Below, in pieces: positions 25,725-34,168 of a stretch of DNA of 58,700 bases (positions are counted from its first letter, which is position 1; the number at the start of each line of letters is the position of its first letter). A program made the position numbers and the translations under genes. This DNA comes from Bacteroidales bacterium (lineage in GTDB: Bacteria; Bacteroidota; Bacteroidia; Bacteroidales; UBA932): the NCBI GenBank assembly GCA_017549505.1, contig JAFYUS010000037.1, positions 1 to 58,700 of the forward strand, written 5' to 3'. The notes under the pieces are model-generated. The model was not told the origin of the DNA, ran no database searches, and worked only from the letters and a program-made list of their open reading frames with translations.

Positions 25725-27187
25725 GAAAGATGATGGTCATAGGGGCATTCCTGCTTATGCTCTGCTCCTGCTCTTCAGAGATCGATATAACCGGACATGC
25801 AAATCGTGAGCCGATGATATTTCCTGATTATAAGGGCGTTACTGTGCCTTGTAATATTGCCCCACTGGATTTCGAGGTCAGCTCAGACGAGGAGTGGACT
25901 TTGAAGATAGAGGCGGGAGACAAGGTACATTACCTCTCTGCAGACAACGGATTGTTTACTTTCGGCCGACGTTTCTGGAAGAAACTTCTCGAAGAAAACC
26001 GCGGATCTTCAATGACCTTTACCCTATATTTTAGGGGCGAAGACGGGTGGAATGCATGCAATCCTTTCGAGATCAACGTGGCTCAGGAAGAGATCGATCC
26101 ATATCTTGTATACCGTCTGATACCTCCGGGTTACAGTTTGTGGAACGAGATGGGCATCTATCAGAGAGACCTGACTTCATTCGATGAAAATGCGATTTAC
26201 AGAAATACTCAGGGAAGAGGCAACTGCGTGAACTGCCACTCGTTCCGTGACCGAGATCCGGAGGATATGCTTTTCCATATGAGATCGGAATTAGCGGGTA
26301 CATATATCTTCCGTGACGGAGCAAAGGAAAAACTTGATACAAAGACAGAAGAGACGATATCTCCACTTGTATATCCGTATTGGCATACTACAGGACGATA
26401 TGTGGCTTTCTCTGTGAACAAGACAAACCAGACCCTCCATGTGAAGGACCGCAATCAGATAGAGGTCTTCGATGAAGCCTCTGATGTAGTTGTGTATGAT
26501 GTCAAGAATCATGAAATTGTGACTGCTGATCTCCTTAGCGGCGATTCTTGGTTCGAGACCTTCCCTACATTCTCTCCTGACGGAAGAAGCCTTTATTTCT
26601 GCACATCTCCGGCTGCAGGCCCTATGCCGGATAGGTTCAAGGAAGCAAGATACAGCCTCTGCAGAGTGGATTTCAACCCTCAGGACTGTTCGTTCGGTAC
26701 AAAGGTGGATACCTTGTACAATGCTCTGACTGACGGAGGTAGCGTATCATTCCCAAGGATATCACCTGATGGAAAGATGCTCGTGTTCGCATTGAGCGGA
26801 TACGGCAATTTCTCCATATGGCACAAGGATTCCGACCTTTACTCGGTAAATCTTGAAACCCGGGATATCTCATGTATGACTCCTATTAACAGCGATGATG
26901 TCGAGAGCTACCATTCGTGGAGCTCCGACAGCCGGTGGCTGGCTTTCAGCAGCCGCCGCGATGACGGACTTTACACAAAACCGTATTTTGCATATGTTGA
27001 CAGTGACGGAAATGCTCATAAGCCTTTCCTCCTGCCTCAGAGAAATCCGAAGAAGTATTATGATTCCCAGATGTATGCCTACAACATACCTGAGCTTGTT
27101 TCCGGAAAGGTAGAGTTCAAGGGGAGTGAAATAGCGGATTTTGCCCGTAATGAGAAAGCAGTTAAATTGAAATATAACCTAAAGTAA
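25721..27187 (+). CDS. CxxCH-containing PD40/TolB-like beta-propeller lipoprotein, copy 2
   Basis: The 488-residue lipoprotein (lipobox around LCSC, Cys17) has IFPDYKGVTVPCNIAPLDF at 33-51, the CxxCH site Cys169-Val-Asn-Cys172-His173, and PD40 repeats (FSPDGRSLYFC, ISPDGKMLVFA, WSSDSRWLAFSSRR) with KPFLLPQ near the C-terminus. It overlaps the upstream DUF6057-like gene by four bases and the downstream Rid-like gene by one (TAATG), so the three are tightly coupled. Family function is unknown; haem c attachment is the first hypothesis. Confidence 0.85.
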   Translation: MRKMMVIGAFLLMLCSCSSEIDITGHANREPMIFPDYKGVTVPCNIAPLDFEVSSDEEWTLKIEAGDKVHYLSADNGLFTFGRRFWKKLLEENRGSSMTFTLYFRGEDGWNACNPFEINVAQEEIDPYLVYRLIPPGYSLWNEMGIYQRDLTSFDENAIYRNTQGRGNCVNCHSFRDRDPEDMLFHMRSELAGTYIFRDGAKEKLDTKTEETISPLVYPYWHTTGRYVAFSVNKTNQTLHVKDRNQIEVFDEASDVVVYDVKNHEIVTADLLSGDSWFETFPTFSPDGRSLYFCTSPAAGPMPDRFKEARYSLCRVDFNPQDCSFGTKVDTLYNALTDGGSVSFPRISPDGKMLVFALSGYGNFSIWHKDSDLYSVNLETRDISCMTPINSDDVESYHSWSSDSRWLAFSSRRDDGLYTKPYFAYVDSDGNAHKPFLLPQRNPKKYYDSQMYAYNIPELVSGKVEFKGSEIADFARNEKAVKLKYNLK

Positions 27188-28305
27188 TGACTTGTAAAAC
27201 TAAAGAGTATAAAGGAACATCGGTGCAGGTCGCTTCTTTCGTGAAGGAAGGTGGATGCTGTGAATACCATATGATAGTACATACGCTGGCTGCCGGCTCA
27301 TTCGAGCAGCAGCTTGTGGCTTTGCATGAAGCGTTTGATGATGCAATGGATGATATGTGCAGGGGAGCGCACCCTGTGTTCGTGAGATATTTCCTCAGTG
27401 ATATATCCAACCAGGCTGAAACATTGAAGAACATGTTGGATAAACGTCAGTCCTGTGCTGTATCAATCATAGGCCAGCCACCGATGGACGGAAGCAAAGT
27501 GGCGATGTGGGCTTATCTGGTTTCGGAAGCGGATGTGACTTCATGCGGAGAGGGATTGTGGAAAGCAGATTACCTCGGATATGAACATCTGTGGCTGGGA
27601 GATGCCTGCGGAAGGGGAGACTGTTCAGAGGAACAGACAATAAGACTGATGGATTCGTATCAGAAGGCTTTGGCTCCATACGGATGCAGCATTCAGGACC
27701 ATTGTCTGCGCACCTGGTTCTTCGTCCAGGATGTAGATGTGAATTATGCAGGAGTGGTGACAGGAAGGAAGCAGCAGTTCGATATGATGGGATTGACGGA
27801 AGATACCCATTATCTTGCCAGTACGGGAATCGCCGGAAGCAATGAGCTTCGTGATTCATGTGTCACTCTGGATACCTATGCTGCCGTCGGAATGTCGCAG
27901 GAATGTATCACATACCTGAAGGGGTCTACACACCTGAATCCGACTCATGAATACGGAGTCACTTTCGAGCGTGGTACGGCGGTGGATTATGATGACCGCA
28001 GGCATGTGCTGATTTCCGGAACCGCGAGTATCGACAACAAGGGACAGATTGTCCATCCCGGCGATGTGAAGGCGCAGACACTGCGCATGTGGGAGAATGT
28101 CTCTGTGCTTCTGGAGGAAGCAGGATGTACATATGCCGATGTGATGCATATGATCGTATATCTTCGTGACATAGCGGATTATGCGGATGTGAAGAAGATG
28201 TATGACGAGCGCTTTCCGGAACATCCGAAGGTCTTCGTCTGGGCACCTGTATGTCGCCCGGGCTGGTTGATCGAGATGGAATGTATCGCAGTAAGAAACA
28301 GATAA
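27187..28305 (+). CDS. Two-domain Rid/YjgF (chorismatase-like) family protein
   Basis: The 372-residue cytoplasmic protein has no signal peptide. The C-terminal half looks like a RidA/YjgF fold: VLISGTASIDNKGQIVHPGD, then QTLRMWENVSVLLEEAG, VMHMIVYLRD, and the ending VCRPGWLIEMECIAV. The N-terminal half appears to be a diverged second Rid-like domain, the arrangement found in chorismatases (FkbO/Hyg5/XanB2) and in uncharacterised Bacteroidetes relatives. Rid proteins deaminate reactive enamines or bind small metabolites; chorismatases hydrolyse chorismate. Which, if either, applies is not clear. It sits between a CxxCH propeller gene (one-base overlap) and a GH5 gene, 11 bases away, so it belongs to the xylan operon. 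Confidence 0.72.
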   Translation: MTCKTKEYKGTSVQVASFVKEGGCCEYHMIVHTLAAGSFEQQLVALHEAFDDAMDDMCRGAHPVFVRYFLSDISNQAETLKNMLDKRQSCAVSIIGQPPMDGSKVAMWAYLVSEADVTSCGEGLWKADYLGYEHLWLGDACGRGDCSEEQTIRLMDSYQKALAPYGCSIQDHCLRTWFFVQDVDVNYAGVVTGRKQQFDMMGLTEDTHYLASTGIAGSNELRDSCVTLDTYAAVGMSQECITYLKGSTHLNPTHEYGVTFERGTAVDYDDRRHVLISGTASIDNKGQIVHPGDVKAQTLRMWENVSVLLEEAGCTYADVMHMIVYLRDIADYADVKKMYDERFPEHPKVFVWAPVCRPGWLIEMECIAVRNR

Positions 28306-28316
28306 TGCTTGATATT

Positions 28317-30275
28317 ATGAAACGGTTTTATGTAATGATGGCTGCAGCTGTGCTGGTGATGACCGGTCTGTCCGGCTGCTTCCCTGATGATTATCTTGAC
28401 GAGACAAAGAAACCTGAAGTGGAGGTTCCCGATCCTGACGATGAGAAGGATCCGACTCCGGGTCCGGAGGATAATGCTCCTCTGGAGCTTAATGTTGTCG
28501 GACGCTATCTGAAGGATGCGCAGGGCAATATCGTCAACCTGCATGGTTTCGGTCAGACATACAGCCCGTTCTTTAACAACTGGGCCTGGAACAATTATGA
28601 TGTGCAGGGATGTCTGAACCATAACAGGAGCATGATTGACCAGGTACTTGCAGCAGGATGGAGGATGAACTTCATCCGTATGCATATGGACCCTTACTGG
28701 AGCGATGATCCGAACCAGGAGTCTGTCAGGTACGAAGGACATGAAAGATTCTCGGAAAGCCGTTTCAGGAAGTATCTGGACGAGGTTTTCGTGCCGATGG
28801 TGGAATATGCCAATTCGAAAGGGCTGTATGTCGTGATGCGTCCTCCTGGAGTGTCTCCTGAAAAGATCGCCCTGAACGATGATTACCAGGCGTTCCTGAT
28901 AAAGGTCTGGGATATCGTTTCGAAGCATAAGAAGCTGAAGAACAATGGCAAGGTCATGTTCGAGCTCGCAAACGAGCCTATCCATATCAAGGGACCGGAC
29001 GGAACATATGCCGGTAACGGTGACGGACATTTCAAGAATATGCAGCTGTATTTCCAGGCCATCATCGATGAAATCCGTGGCAATGGTGCACGTAATATAA
29101 TCTGGGTTCCGGGTCTCGGATATCAGTCGCAGTATGCCGGCTATGCAACTCATCGTTTTACAGGAGAGAATATCGGATTTGCTGTCCATGTATATCCGGG
29201 TTGGTACAACAGCGATGCGGAAGAGGAACCTAAGGAAAATATTGAAGGAAGCATCATAGGAGGCGGATATGAAGGATTCCAGAGAGGATGGGATGCTCAG
29301 ATAATGCCTGCAGCAGAGTATGCTCCGATCATGGTGACAGAGATGGACTGGGCTCCTAGAAAATATGATTCGTCATGGGGCAAGAGCATCACAGGAGTTG
29401 CCGGAGGTAAAGGTTTCGGTGCTAACTTCAAGTATATCGCCGATAATACAGGCAATGTCAGCTGGATGATATTCACAAGTCAGGAACTCCTTGCCCAGTT
29501 CAGGAATGTTCCGGGAACTCCAGGTAACTATACGTTCCTCAATGACCCTGAGGCATGTCCATGGCCGGTTTACCAGTGGTTCAAGGAATATGCCGGAGAG
29601 GCAGTACCGGAAGGAGAGCTTGTATCGTTGGAAATCAAGGATGTGGAAGGCTCTCTTGATATCCGTATGGGAGATAGCAAGAGCTTGATGGTCAATGCTG
29701 TATATGCTGATGGTACAACTAAGCCTGTTACTGATAAGGCAGAATTCACTCTTGATAAGACTGGCGTCGTTTCTGTAGAGGGCGGAAAGATTGTAGCCGT
29801 ACGCGAAGGCAAGGTGAATCTTACTATTTCTTACACCTCTGGTGCTGGAGTCACAAAGTCTGTGACATTGGCGGTAAATGTGATTACTCCGTTCCCACTC
29901 ACTGCTGCGATGTTCAATCCGTCCATCTGGGAACAGGGGTCATTTGATGAAGCGACAAGGACTCTCATTACCGGCCAGTATGGCTTCGGCGGATGGCAGT
30001 ATGCTGAAGGACTGGACCTGTCCGGATTCAGCAAGATTACGGTAGAGCTTGGAAACAACAATGACAGTCAGGTGTCGTTCAGACTTTTCGACAAGAACAA
30101 TTACTGGAGCGATCCTGCAATGTTTGATTTCGGAAGTTCACGTAAGGTGGAGGTCAATCTCCACAATATGAAGGACAAGAACGGCAATACAATCAGTCCT
30201 GCCCATATCTATATAGCAGGATTCTGGTCATTGGGAGGTAAGCCGATAATAATTGATAAGATAACATTAGAATAA
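28317..30275 (+). CDS. GH5-family endo-glycanase lipoprotein (probable xylanase) with BIG2 and C-terminal beta-sandwich
   Basis: I choose the ATG at 28317 (MKRFYVMMAAAV), which gives a proper lipoprotein signal with Cys21; the frame is open 22 codons further upstream but that would bury the signal. The product has 652 residues. After the cysteine comes the acidic leader FPDDYLDETKK and a Pro/Asp-rich linker (to about 55). The GH5 barrel spans about 57-450, with acid/base Glu220 in FELANEP and nucleophile Glu342 in MVTEMDW. A BIG2-like domain lies at about 455-540 and a CBM-like beta-sandwich at about 545-652. The context suggests xylan as substrate, but GH5 is functionally broad. The leader points to display on the cell surface. 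Confidence 0.88.
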   Translation: MKRFYVMMAAAVLVMTGLSGCFPDDYLDETKKPEVEVPDPDDEKDPTPGPEDNAPLELNVVGRYLKDAQGNIVNLHGFGQTYSPFFNNWAWNNYDVQGCLNHNRSMIDQVLAAGWRMNFIRMHMDPYWSDDPNQESVRYEGHERFSESRFRKYLDEVFVPMVEYANSKGLYVVMRPPGVSPEKIALNDDYQAFLIKVWDIVSKHKKLKNNGKVMFELANEPIHIKGPDGTYAGNGDGHFKNMQLYFQAIIDEIRGNGARNIIWVPGLGYQSQYAGYATHRFTGENIGFAVHVYPGWYNSDAEEEPKENIEGSIIGGGYEGFQRGWDAQIMPAAEYAPIMVTEMDWAPRKYDSSWGKSITGVAGGKGFGANFKYIADNTGNVSWMIFTSQELLAQFRNVPGTPGNYTFLNDPEACPWPVYQWFKEYAGEAVPEGELVSLEIKDVEGSLDIRMGDSKSLMVNAVYADGTTKPVTDKAEFTLDKTGVVSVEGGKIVAVREGKVNLTISYTSGAGVTKSVTLAVNVITPFPLTAAMFNPSIWEQGSFDEATRTLITGQYGFGGWQYAEGLDLSGFSKITVELGNNNDSQVSFRLFDKNNYWSDPAMFDFGSSRKVEVNLHNMKDKNGNTISPAHIYIAGFWSLGGKPIIIDKITLE

Positions 30276-30282
30276 TAACGCC

Positions 30283-32082
30283 ATGAAGAGATTCTTAAGT
30301 ATGCTTGGAGCTTCGGCTCTTGCAATGTTCTGCTGGACAGCATGTTTCCCGGATGATTATCTGGATGAGACAAAGAAGGAACCACCGGTTGTAAAGCCGG
30401 AACCAAAACCGGATCCTAAACCCGATAATGGAGATAAGGATGACACCGGTTCAGGATCGCAGGAAAATCTTTCATATGATGATCTTGCTGCATATGACTA
30501 TCTCAAGAATTATGTGAACCGCACCAAGTCTCCGGACTTTAAGCTTGGAGCTGCCGTTACCGTCAGCAACTTCCTGAAGAAGACCGACGAGTACAATATG
30601 GCAGTGAAGAACTTCAATGAGATGACAGCCGGAAATGCGATGAAGCAGGCTTCCATCCTCAGGCACGATGGCTCGATGGACTTCACTCAGGTGAGGAATT
30701 TCCTCAATGCTGCCGAACAGGCAGGCATGACTGTATATGGTCATACACTTGCATGGCACTCTCAGCAGTCCAATGCTTATCTTAACGGTCTGATAAAGGG
30801 AAAGAGAGTGGAACTCCCTGAATCTACCGGAGAAGTAGTGCTGCTTCAGTCAGATTTCAATGATGGCAACCATCCGTTCGGAGGTTGGGGCAACAACTCG
30901 ACACGTACTGTAGAAAACGGTGTCTTCAAGGTTACCAACCCGTCAGCAGTCAACAGCTGGGAGGCTCAGTTTGCCCACGACATGTCCGATCCTTTCGTGC
31001 CCGGTCAGAAATATGTACTTACTTTCAAGATAAAGGGATCGTCAGCAGGAAAGTTATCTGCTGGTTTCCAGATTACAGACGGATATAAGTCTGCTGGAGA
31101 ATTTCCTGACGTAAACTTCACGACCCAGTGGAAGGATGTGGAGATCGAATGTGAGTGTACGGCAGAAGGTGGAACCCGTCTGATTTTCAGCTTCGGTACC
31201 TTTGCCGGTGATATCTATATAGATGATTTCACATTCAAGGCGACAGGAGTGAATTATACATATGAGGAAATGACGGCTGTCGAGAAGAAGGAAGTGCTGA
31301 CTGCAGCCATGGACCGTTGGATCAAGGCTGTGATGGAAGTGACTGCAACAAGAGTTTCAGCTTGGGATGCTGTCAACGAGTCTGTCTCAGGCCGTGATAC
31401 CAATGGAGACGGATTCTACGAACTTGAGTCTGCTGCATGGGGAAGCTCGAACAACTTCTACTGGCAGGATTACCTCGGTTCCGGTGACTATGTCCGCATC
31501 GTGATCCAGAAGGCGCGTCAGTATTATGAAGAATTCGGCGGAACCGCTCCTCTCAGACTTTTCATCAACGACTATAACCTTGAGTCGGACTGGGATGACA
31601 ACAAGAAGCTCAAGAGCCTTATCCACTGGATCGAGGTTTGGGAATCTGACGGCATTACAAAGATCGACGGAATCGGTACCCAGATGCATATTTCATACTA
31701 TGAGAATCCTCAGACTCAGAAGAGCAAGGAGAATCATGTCGTGAAGATGCTCCAGCTGATGGCCAATACTGGAAAGCTCGTCAAGATTTCAGAACTTGAC
31801 ATGGGATATGTGAACAGTAACGGCACTACGCTCTCGACATCCCAGCTTACAGACGAGCAGCACAGAAAGATGGCCGATTATTATGACTTCATCGTGGCCA
31901 AGTATTTCGAGATTGTTCCTCCGGCACAGCAGTACGGTATCACCCAGTGGTGCCCTACTGACGCCCCTGGAGCTCTCGGCACCGGCTGGCGCGGTGGCGA
32001 GCCTGTCGGCCTCTTCGATCAGAACTACAACCGCAAGTATGCCTATGCCGGCTTTGCCAACGGCTTGATGAGGAATAAGTAG
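30283..32082 (+). CDS. GH10 endo-beta-1,4-xylanase lipoprotein with inserted CBM
   Basis: GH10 enzymes cut the xylan backbone with retention of configuration. The 599-residue lipoprotein (Cys21) shares the leader CFPDDYLDETKK with the upstream GH5 and has a Pro/Lys/Asp-rich linker to about 60. The catalytic domain is interrupted by a CBM4-like module at about 180-325. All key residues are present: His159 in HTLAWHSQQ, acid/base Glu366 in WDAVNES, FINDYN at 427-432, and nucleophile Glu504 in KISELDM. It begins seven bases after the GH5 gene. It is the catalytically intact GH10 of this window and probably acts at the cell surface. Confidence 0.94.
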   Translation: MKRFLSMLGASALAMFCWTACFPDDYLDETKKEPPVVKPEPKPDPKPDNGDKDDTGSGSQENLSYDDLAAYDYLKNYVNRTKSPDFKLGAAVTVSNFLKKTDEYNMAVKNFNEMTAGNAMKQASILRHDGSMDFTQVRNFLNAAEQAGMTVYGHTLAWHSQQSNAYLNGLIKGKRVELPESTGEVVLLQSDFNDGNHPFGGWGNNSTRTVENGVFKVTNPSAVNSWEAQFAHDMSDPFVPGQKYVLTFKIKGSSAGKLSAGFQITDGYKSAGEFPDVNFTTQWKDVEIECECTAEGGTRLIFSFGTFAGDIYIDDFTFKATGVNYTYEEMTAVEKKEVLTAAMDRWIKAVMEVTATRVSAWDAVNESVSGRDTNGDGFYELESAAWGSSNNFYWQDYLGSGDYVRIVIQKARQYYEEFGGTAPLRLFINDYNLESDWDDNKKLKSLIHWIEVWESDGITKIDGIGTQMHISYYENPQTQKSKENHVVKMLQLMANTGKLVKISELDMGYVNSNGTTLSTSQLTDEQHRKMADYYDFIVAKYFEIVPPAQQYGITQWCPTDAPGALGTGWRGGEPVGLFDQNYNRKYAYAGFANGLMRNK

Positions 32083-32099
32083 TATCTAGCATGATAATT

Positions 32100-32142
32100 G
32101 ACGTTTCGTGGTGCTGATTAATTATCAGTACCATGAAACGTC
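32100..32142 (+). promoter_or_regulatory. Long hairpin enclosing the start codon of the HdeD-like gene
   Basis: Bases 32100-32118 pair with 32124-32142 along 19 consecutive positions, two of them G-U, around a 5-base loop (TAATT). The ATG of the next gene (32133-32135) lies inside the right arm. The stem is followed by ATTTTG, only a weak T tract. It may end the GH5-GH10 transcript or control translation of the downstream gene. Confidence 0.75.
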
Positions 32143-32729
32143 ATTTTGAAAACCTGACAGAAAGAGCCGGCCGTGCTGTACAGCACTGGTGGCTCATGAT
32201 GCTTGCGGGCATCCTTTGCTTTGCCATGGGCATTGCAGTATTCGTATTCCCTCTGCAGAGTTATGTCACATTGAGCATACTTGCAGGAATCCTCATGCTC
32301 CTTGTCGGAGCTGCACAACTCATCATCGCTTCAACCAGCGGGAACTATCTCGCCATGCGCGGCTATATGCTGGTGGGTGGAGTGATCGATCTTATTCTGG
32401 GACTTCTCCTTTGTGTCTATCCGGGAGTGACCATGGCTCTTCTTCCTGTCATGCTCGGCATCTGGATGATGTACCACTCGTTCATGATGATAGCCTTCGG
32501 CGGTGACCTCGAGACATTCAGGGTCAAAGGCTCGGGCTGGACGATCCTTGGAGGCGTCCTGCTTCTGGCACTGTCATTTGTAGTACTTGTAAATCCTTTC
32601 AGCGCCGGAATAGCTGCTGTAATCGTGCTTTCCGGAGTAGGACTGATCGTATTCGGTATCCTTCTCTGCTGGGCGGCAAAGATATTCAAGGATATCGACA
32701 AGAGTTTTGAGAGAGAATATCCCCGCTAG
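32133..32729 (+). CDS. HdeD-like (DUF308) small membrane protein
   Basis: The 198-residue protein has about six membrane helices arranged as repeated hydrophobic hairpins (WWLMMLAGILCFAMGIAVF, ILAGILMLLVGAAQLII, and others), typical of the HdeD/DUF308 family. In Escherichia coli HdeD has been linked to acid resistance; the role in Bacteroidetes is unknown. The start ATG lies inside a 19-bp hairpin, so translation may be restrained. Its stop codon overlaps that of the convergent propeller gene. It may be a bystander in the xylan locus. Confidence 0.85.
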   Translation: MKRHFENLTERAGRAVQHWWLMMLAGILCFAMGIAVFVFPLQSYVTLSILAGILMLLVGAAQLIIASTSGNYLAMRGYMLVGGVIDLILGLLLCVYPGVTMALLPVMLGIWMMYHSFMMIAFGGDLETFRVKGSGWTILGGVLLLALSFVVLVNPFSAGIAAVIVLSGVGLIVFGILLCWAAKIFKDIDKSFEREYPR

Positions 32730-34168
32730 TCTGACATACGGAAGCCGAACTGGATCTTCTCTTTCGAGGTGACCAGTTTTTCAGCGCTTATTCCATCCAT
32801 ATCTACAGGTCCTGTGACGAACTCCGGTACGTTGTGGGACCTGTTCTGATAGCTGTAGTAATGCAGAGGATGTTTCTGCGGGAGCATGAAAGCCTTGCTT
32901 TCCTGGCCGTTTTCGTCTATATGGGTGAAGTATGGCCTTGAGTAAAGACCGTCATCCCTGCGGCTGCTGAACATCATCCAGCGGCTGTTTGATGACCAGC
33001 TGTGATGTGATTCAGTTCCGTCGCTGTTGGCTTTGGACATCGGGCGCGATTCCCCTGTTTCAAGATCGAGGATCCAAAGGTCAGCTTCCTTATGATAAAG
33101 AGGGAAGTTACCGTAATCGGCTATGTTGTAGACGAGGAATCTTCCGTCGTATGACGGCCTTGGGAATGTTGCACTCTTGCCCATTCCTTCAGCAAAGACC
33201 ACTGTATCTACCTTGCTTCCTATCGTGCCTGTAGCAGGGTCGAAGTCCACGCTACAGAGATTGTATCTTATCTGCTCGAATTCAGTCGCAATGGTTCTTG
33301 GAGTTGCGGCGCAGAAGTACATGGTCCTTCCGTCCGCTGAGAACGCCGGATATGTTTCCCATACATCCTTCTTCTTGATGGATTCTGCACTTATCAGAGT
33401 GTTGTTCCTGATGTCATAGGTCTGGCAGTCAGAGTCAAGGTCAAAGACTTCTATGAGTTTATCCGGACGGACGTGGAAGCCCTGACGTACTATATTTGAC
33501 GAATATGCAATGTAGTCACCGCTAGGATGCCAGTGGGTATATCCGCAGGAACCGATCGTTTCCGGCGTTCTGGTATTGTATACGCCCAGTTCTCCATCCA
33601 GATTGATCAGGGTGCCGCCATGACGGCCTCTTATATGGAAACTGTACTTGTCCGGGTCTCCTTTATGAGGTGTGTGGCAGTTGATGCAGCTGTTGAACTG
33701 TGTGTTCTCGAGAAGCGTCCTTTCATCATAATCTGAAAGTTTTCTTTCGTAGATGCCGATCTTGCTGAATACCTCATATCCCGGAGCGATGAGACGGTAT
33801 GTGATTCCGTAATCTATCTCATCTTCAGATACATGCATCGTCCAACTGTCCTGGAGTACACTGCTTTTGACAATGATGTCACTGCCCTTTGCAGCCTCAA
33901 GGAGTTTCTTCCATTCCTTCGCCTTCCAGACGACTTCACGTCCTTTTATGGTCACGCTCATGTCCCCGTGACTGAATGTCGTCTCTGGAACCGGACCGTC
34001 CGCAGCTGTGTAGCAGAAGTTAAGTGGAGCGATATTGACAGGAATCGTCACGTCCATATAGTCAGGCCATATCGGGCCGTCTGTATAGTGCGCTTCCGTA
34101 GGGTCGAATCTATAGCAGGAACTGACCAGCAGTATGCTAAGAGCTATGTGAATTATTGTTCTCATCAT
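32726..34168 (-). CDS. CxxCH-containing PD40/TolB-like beta-propeller lipoprotein, copy 3
   Basis: The 480-residue lipoprotein (lipobox VSSC, Cys18) has IWPDYMDVTIPVNIAPLNF at 33-51, the CxxCH site Cys161-Ile-Asn-Cys164-His165, propeller repeats (WHPSGDYIAYSS, FSADGRTMYFCA, WSSNSRWMMFSSRR) and KAFMLPQ near the end. It lies downstream of DUF6057 copy 3 on the minus strand and overlaps it by 32 bases; its signal peptide is encoded inside the end of that gene. A second ATG three bases in is an equally good start. Function unknown. Confidence 0.85.
   Translation of the reverse strand: MMRTIIHIALSILLVSSCYRFDPTEAHYTDGPIWPDYMDVTIPVNIAPLNFCYTAADGPVPETTFSHGDMSVTIKGREVVWKAKEWKKLLEAAKGSDIIVKSSVLQDSWTMHVSEDEIDYGITYRLIAPGYEVFSKIGIYERKLSDYDERTLLENTQFNSCINCHTPHKGDPDKYSFHIRGRHGGTLINLDGELGVYNTRTPETIGSCGYTHWHPSGDYIAYSSNIVRQGFHVRPDKLIEVFDLDSDCQTYDIRNNTLISAESIKKKDVWETYPAFSADGRTMYFCAATPRTIATEFEQIRYNLCSVDFDPATGTIGSKVDTVVFAEGMGKSATFPRPSYDGRFLVYNIADYGNFPLYHKEADLWILDLETGESRPMSKANSDGTESHHSWSSNSRWMMFSSRRDDGLYSRPYFTHIDENGQESKAFMLPQKHPLHYYSYQNRSHNVPEFVTGPVDMDGISAEKLVTSKEKIQFGFRMSD

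Noticed and set aside
28179-29189. 336-residue open frame on the minus strand
   Set aside because: It lies wholly opposite the end of the Rid-like gene and the GH5 catalytic domain, has no family motifs and is explained by codon bias of the plus-strand genes.
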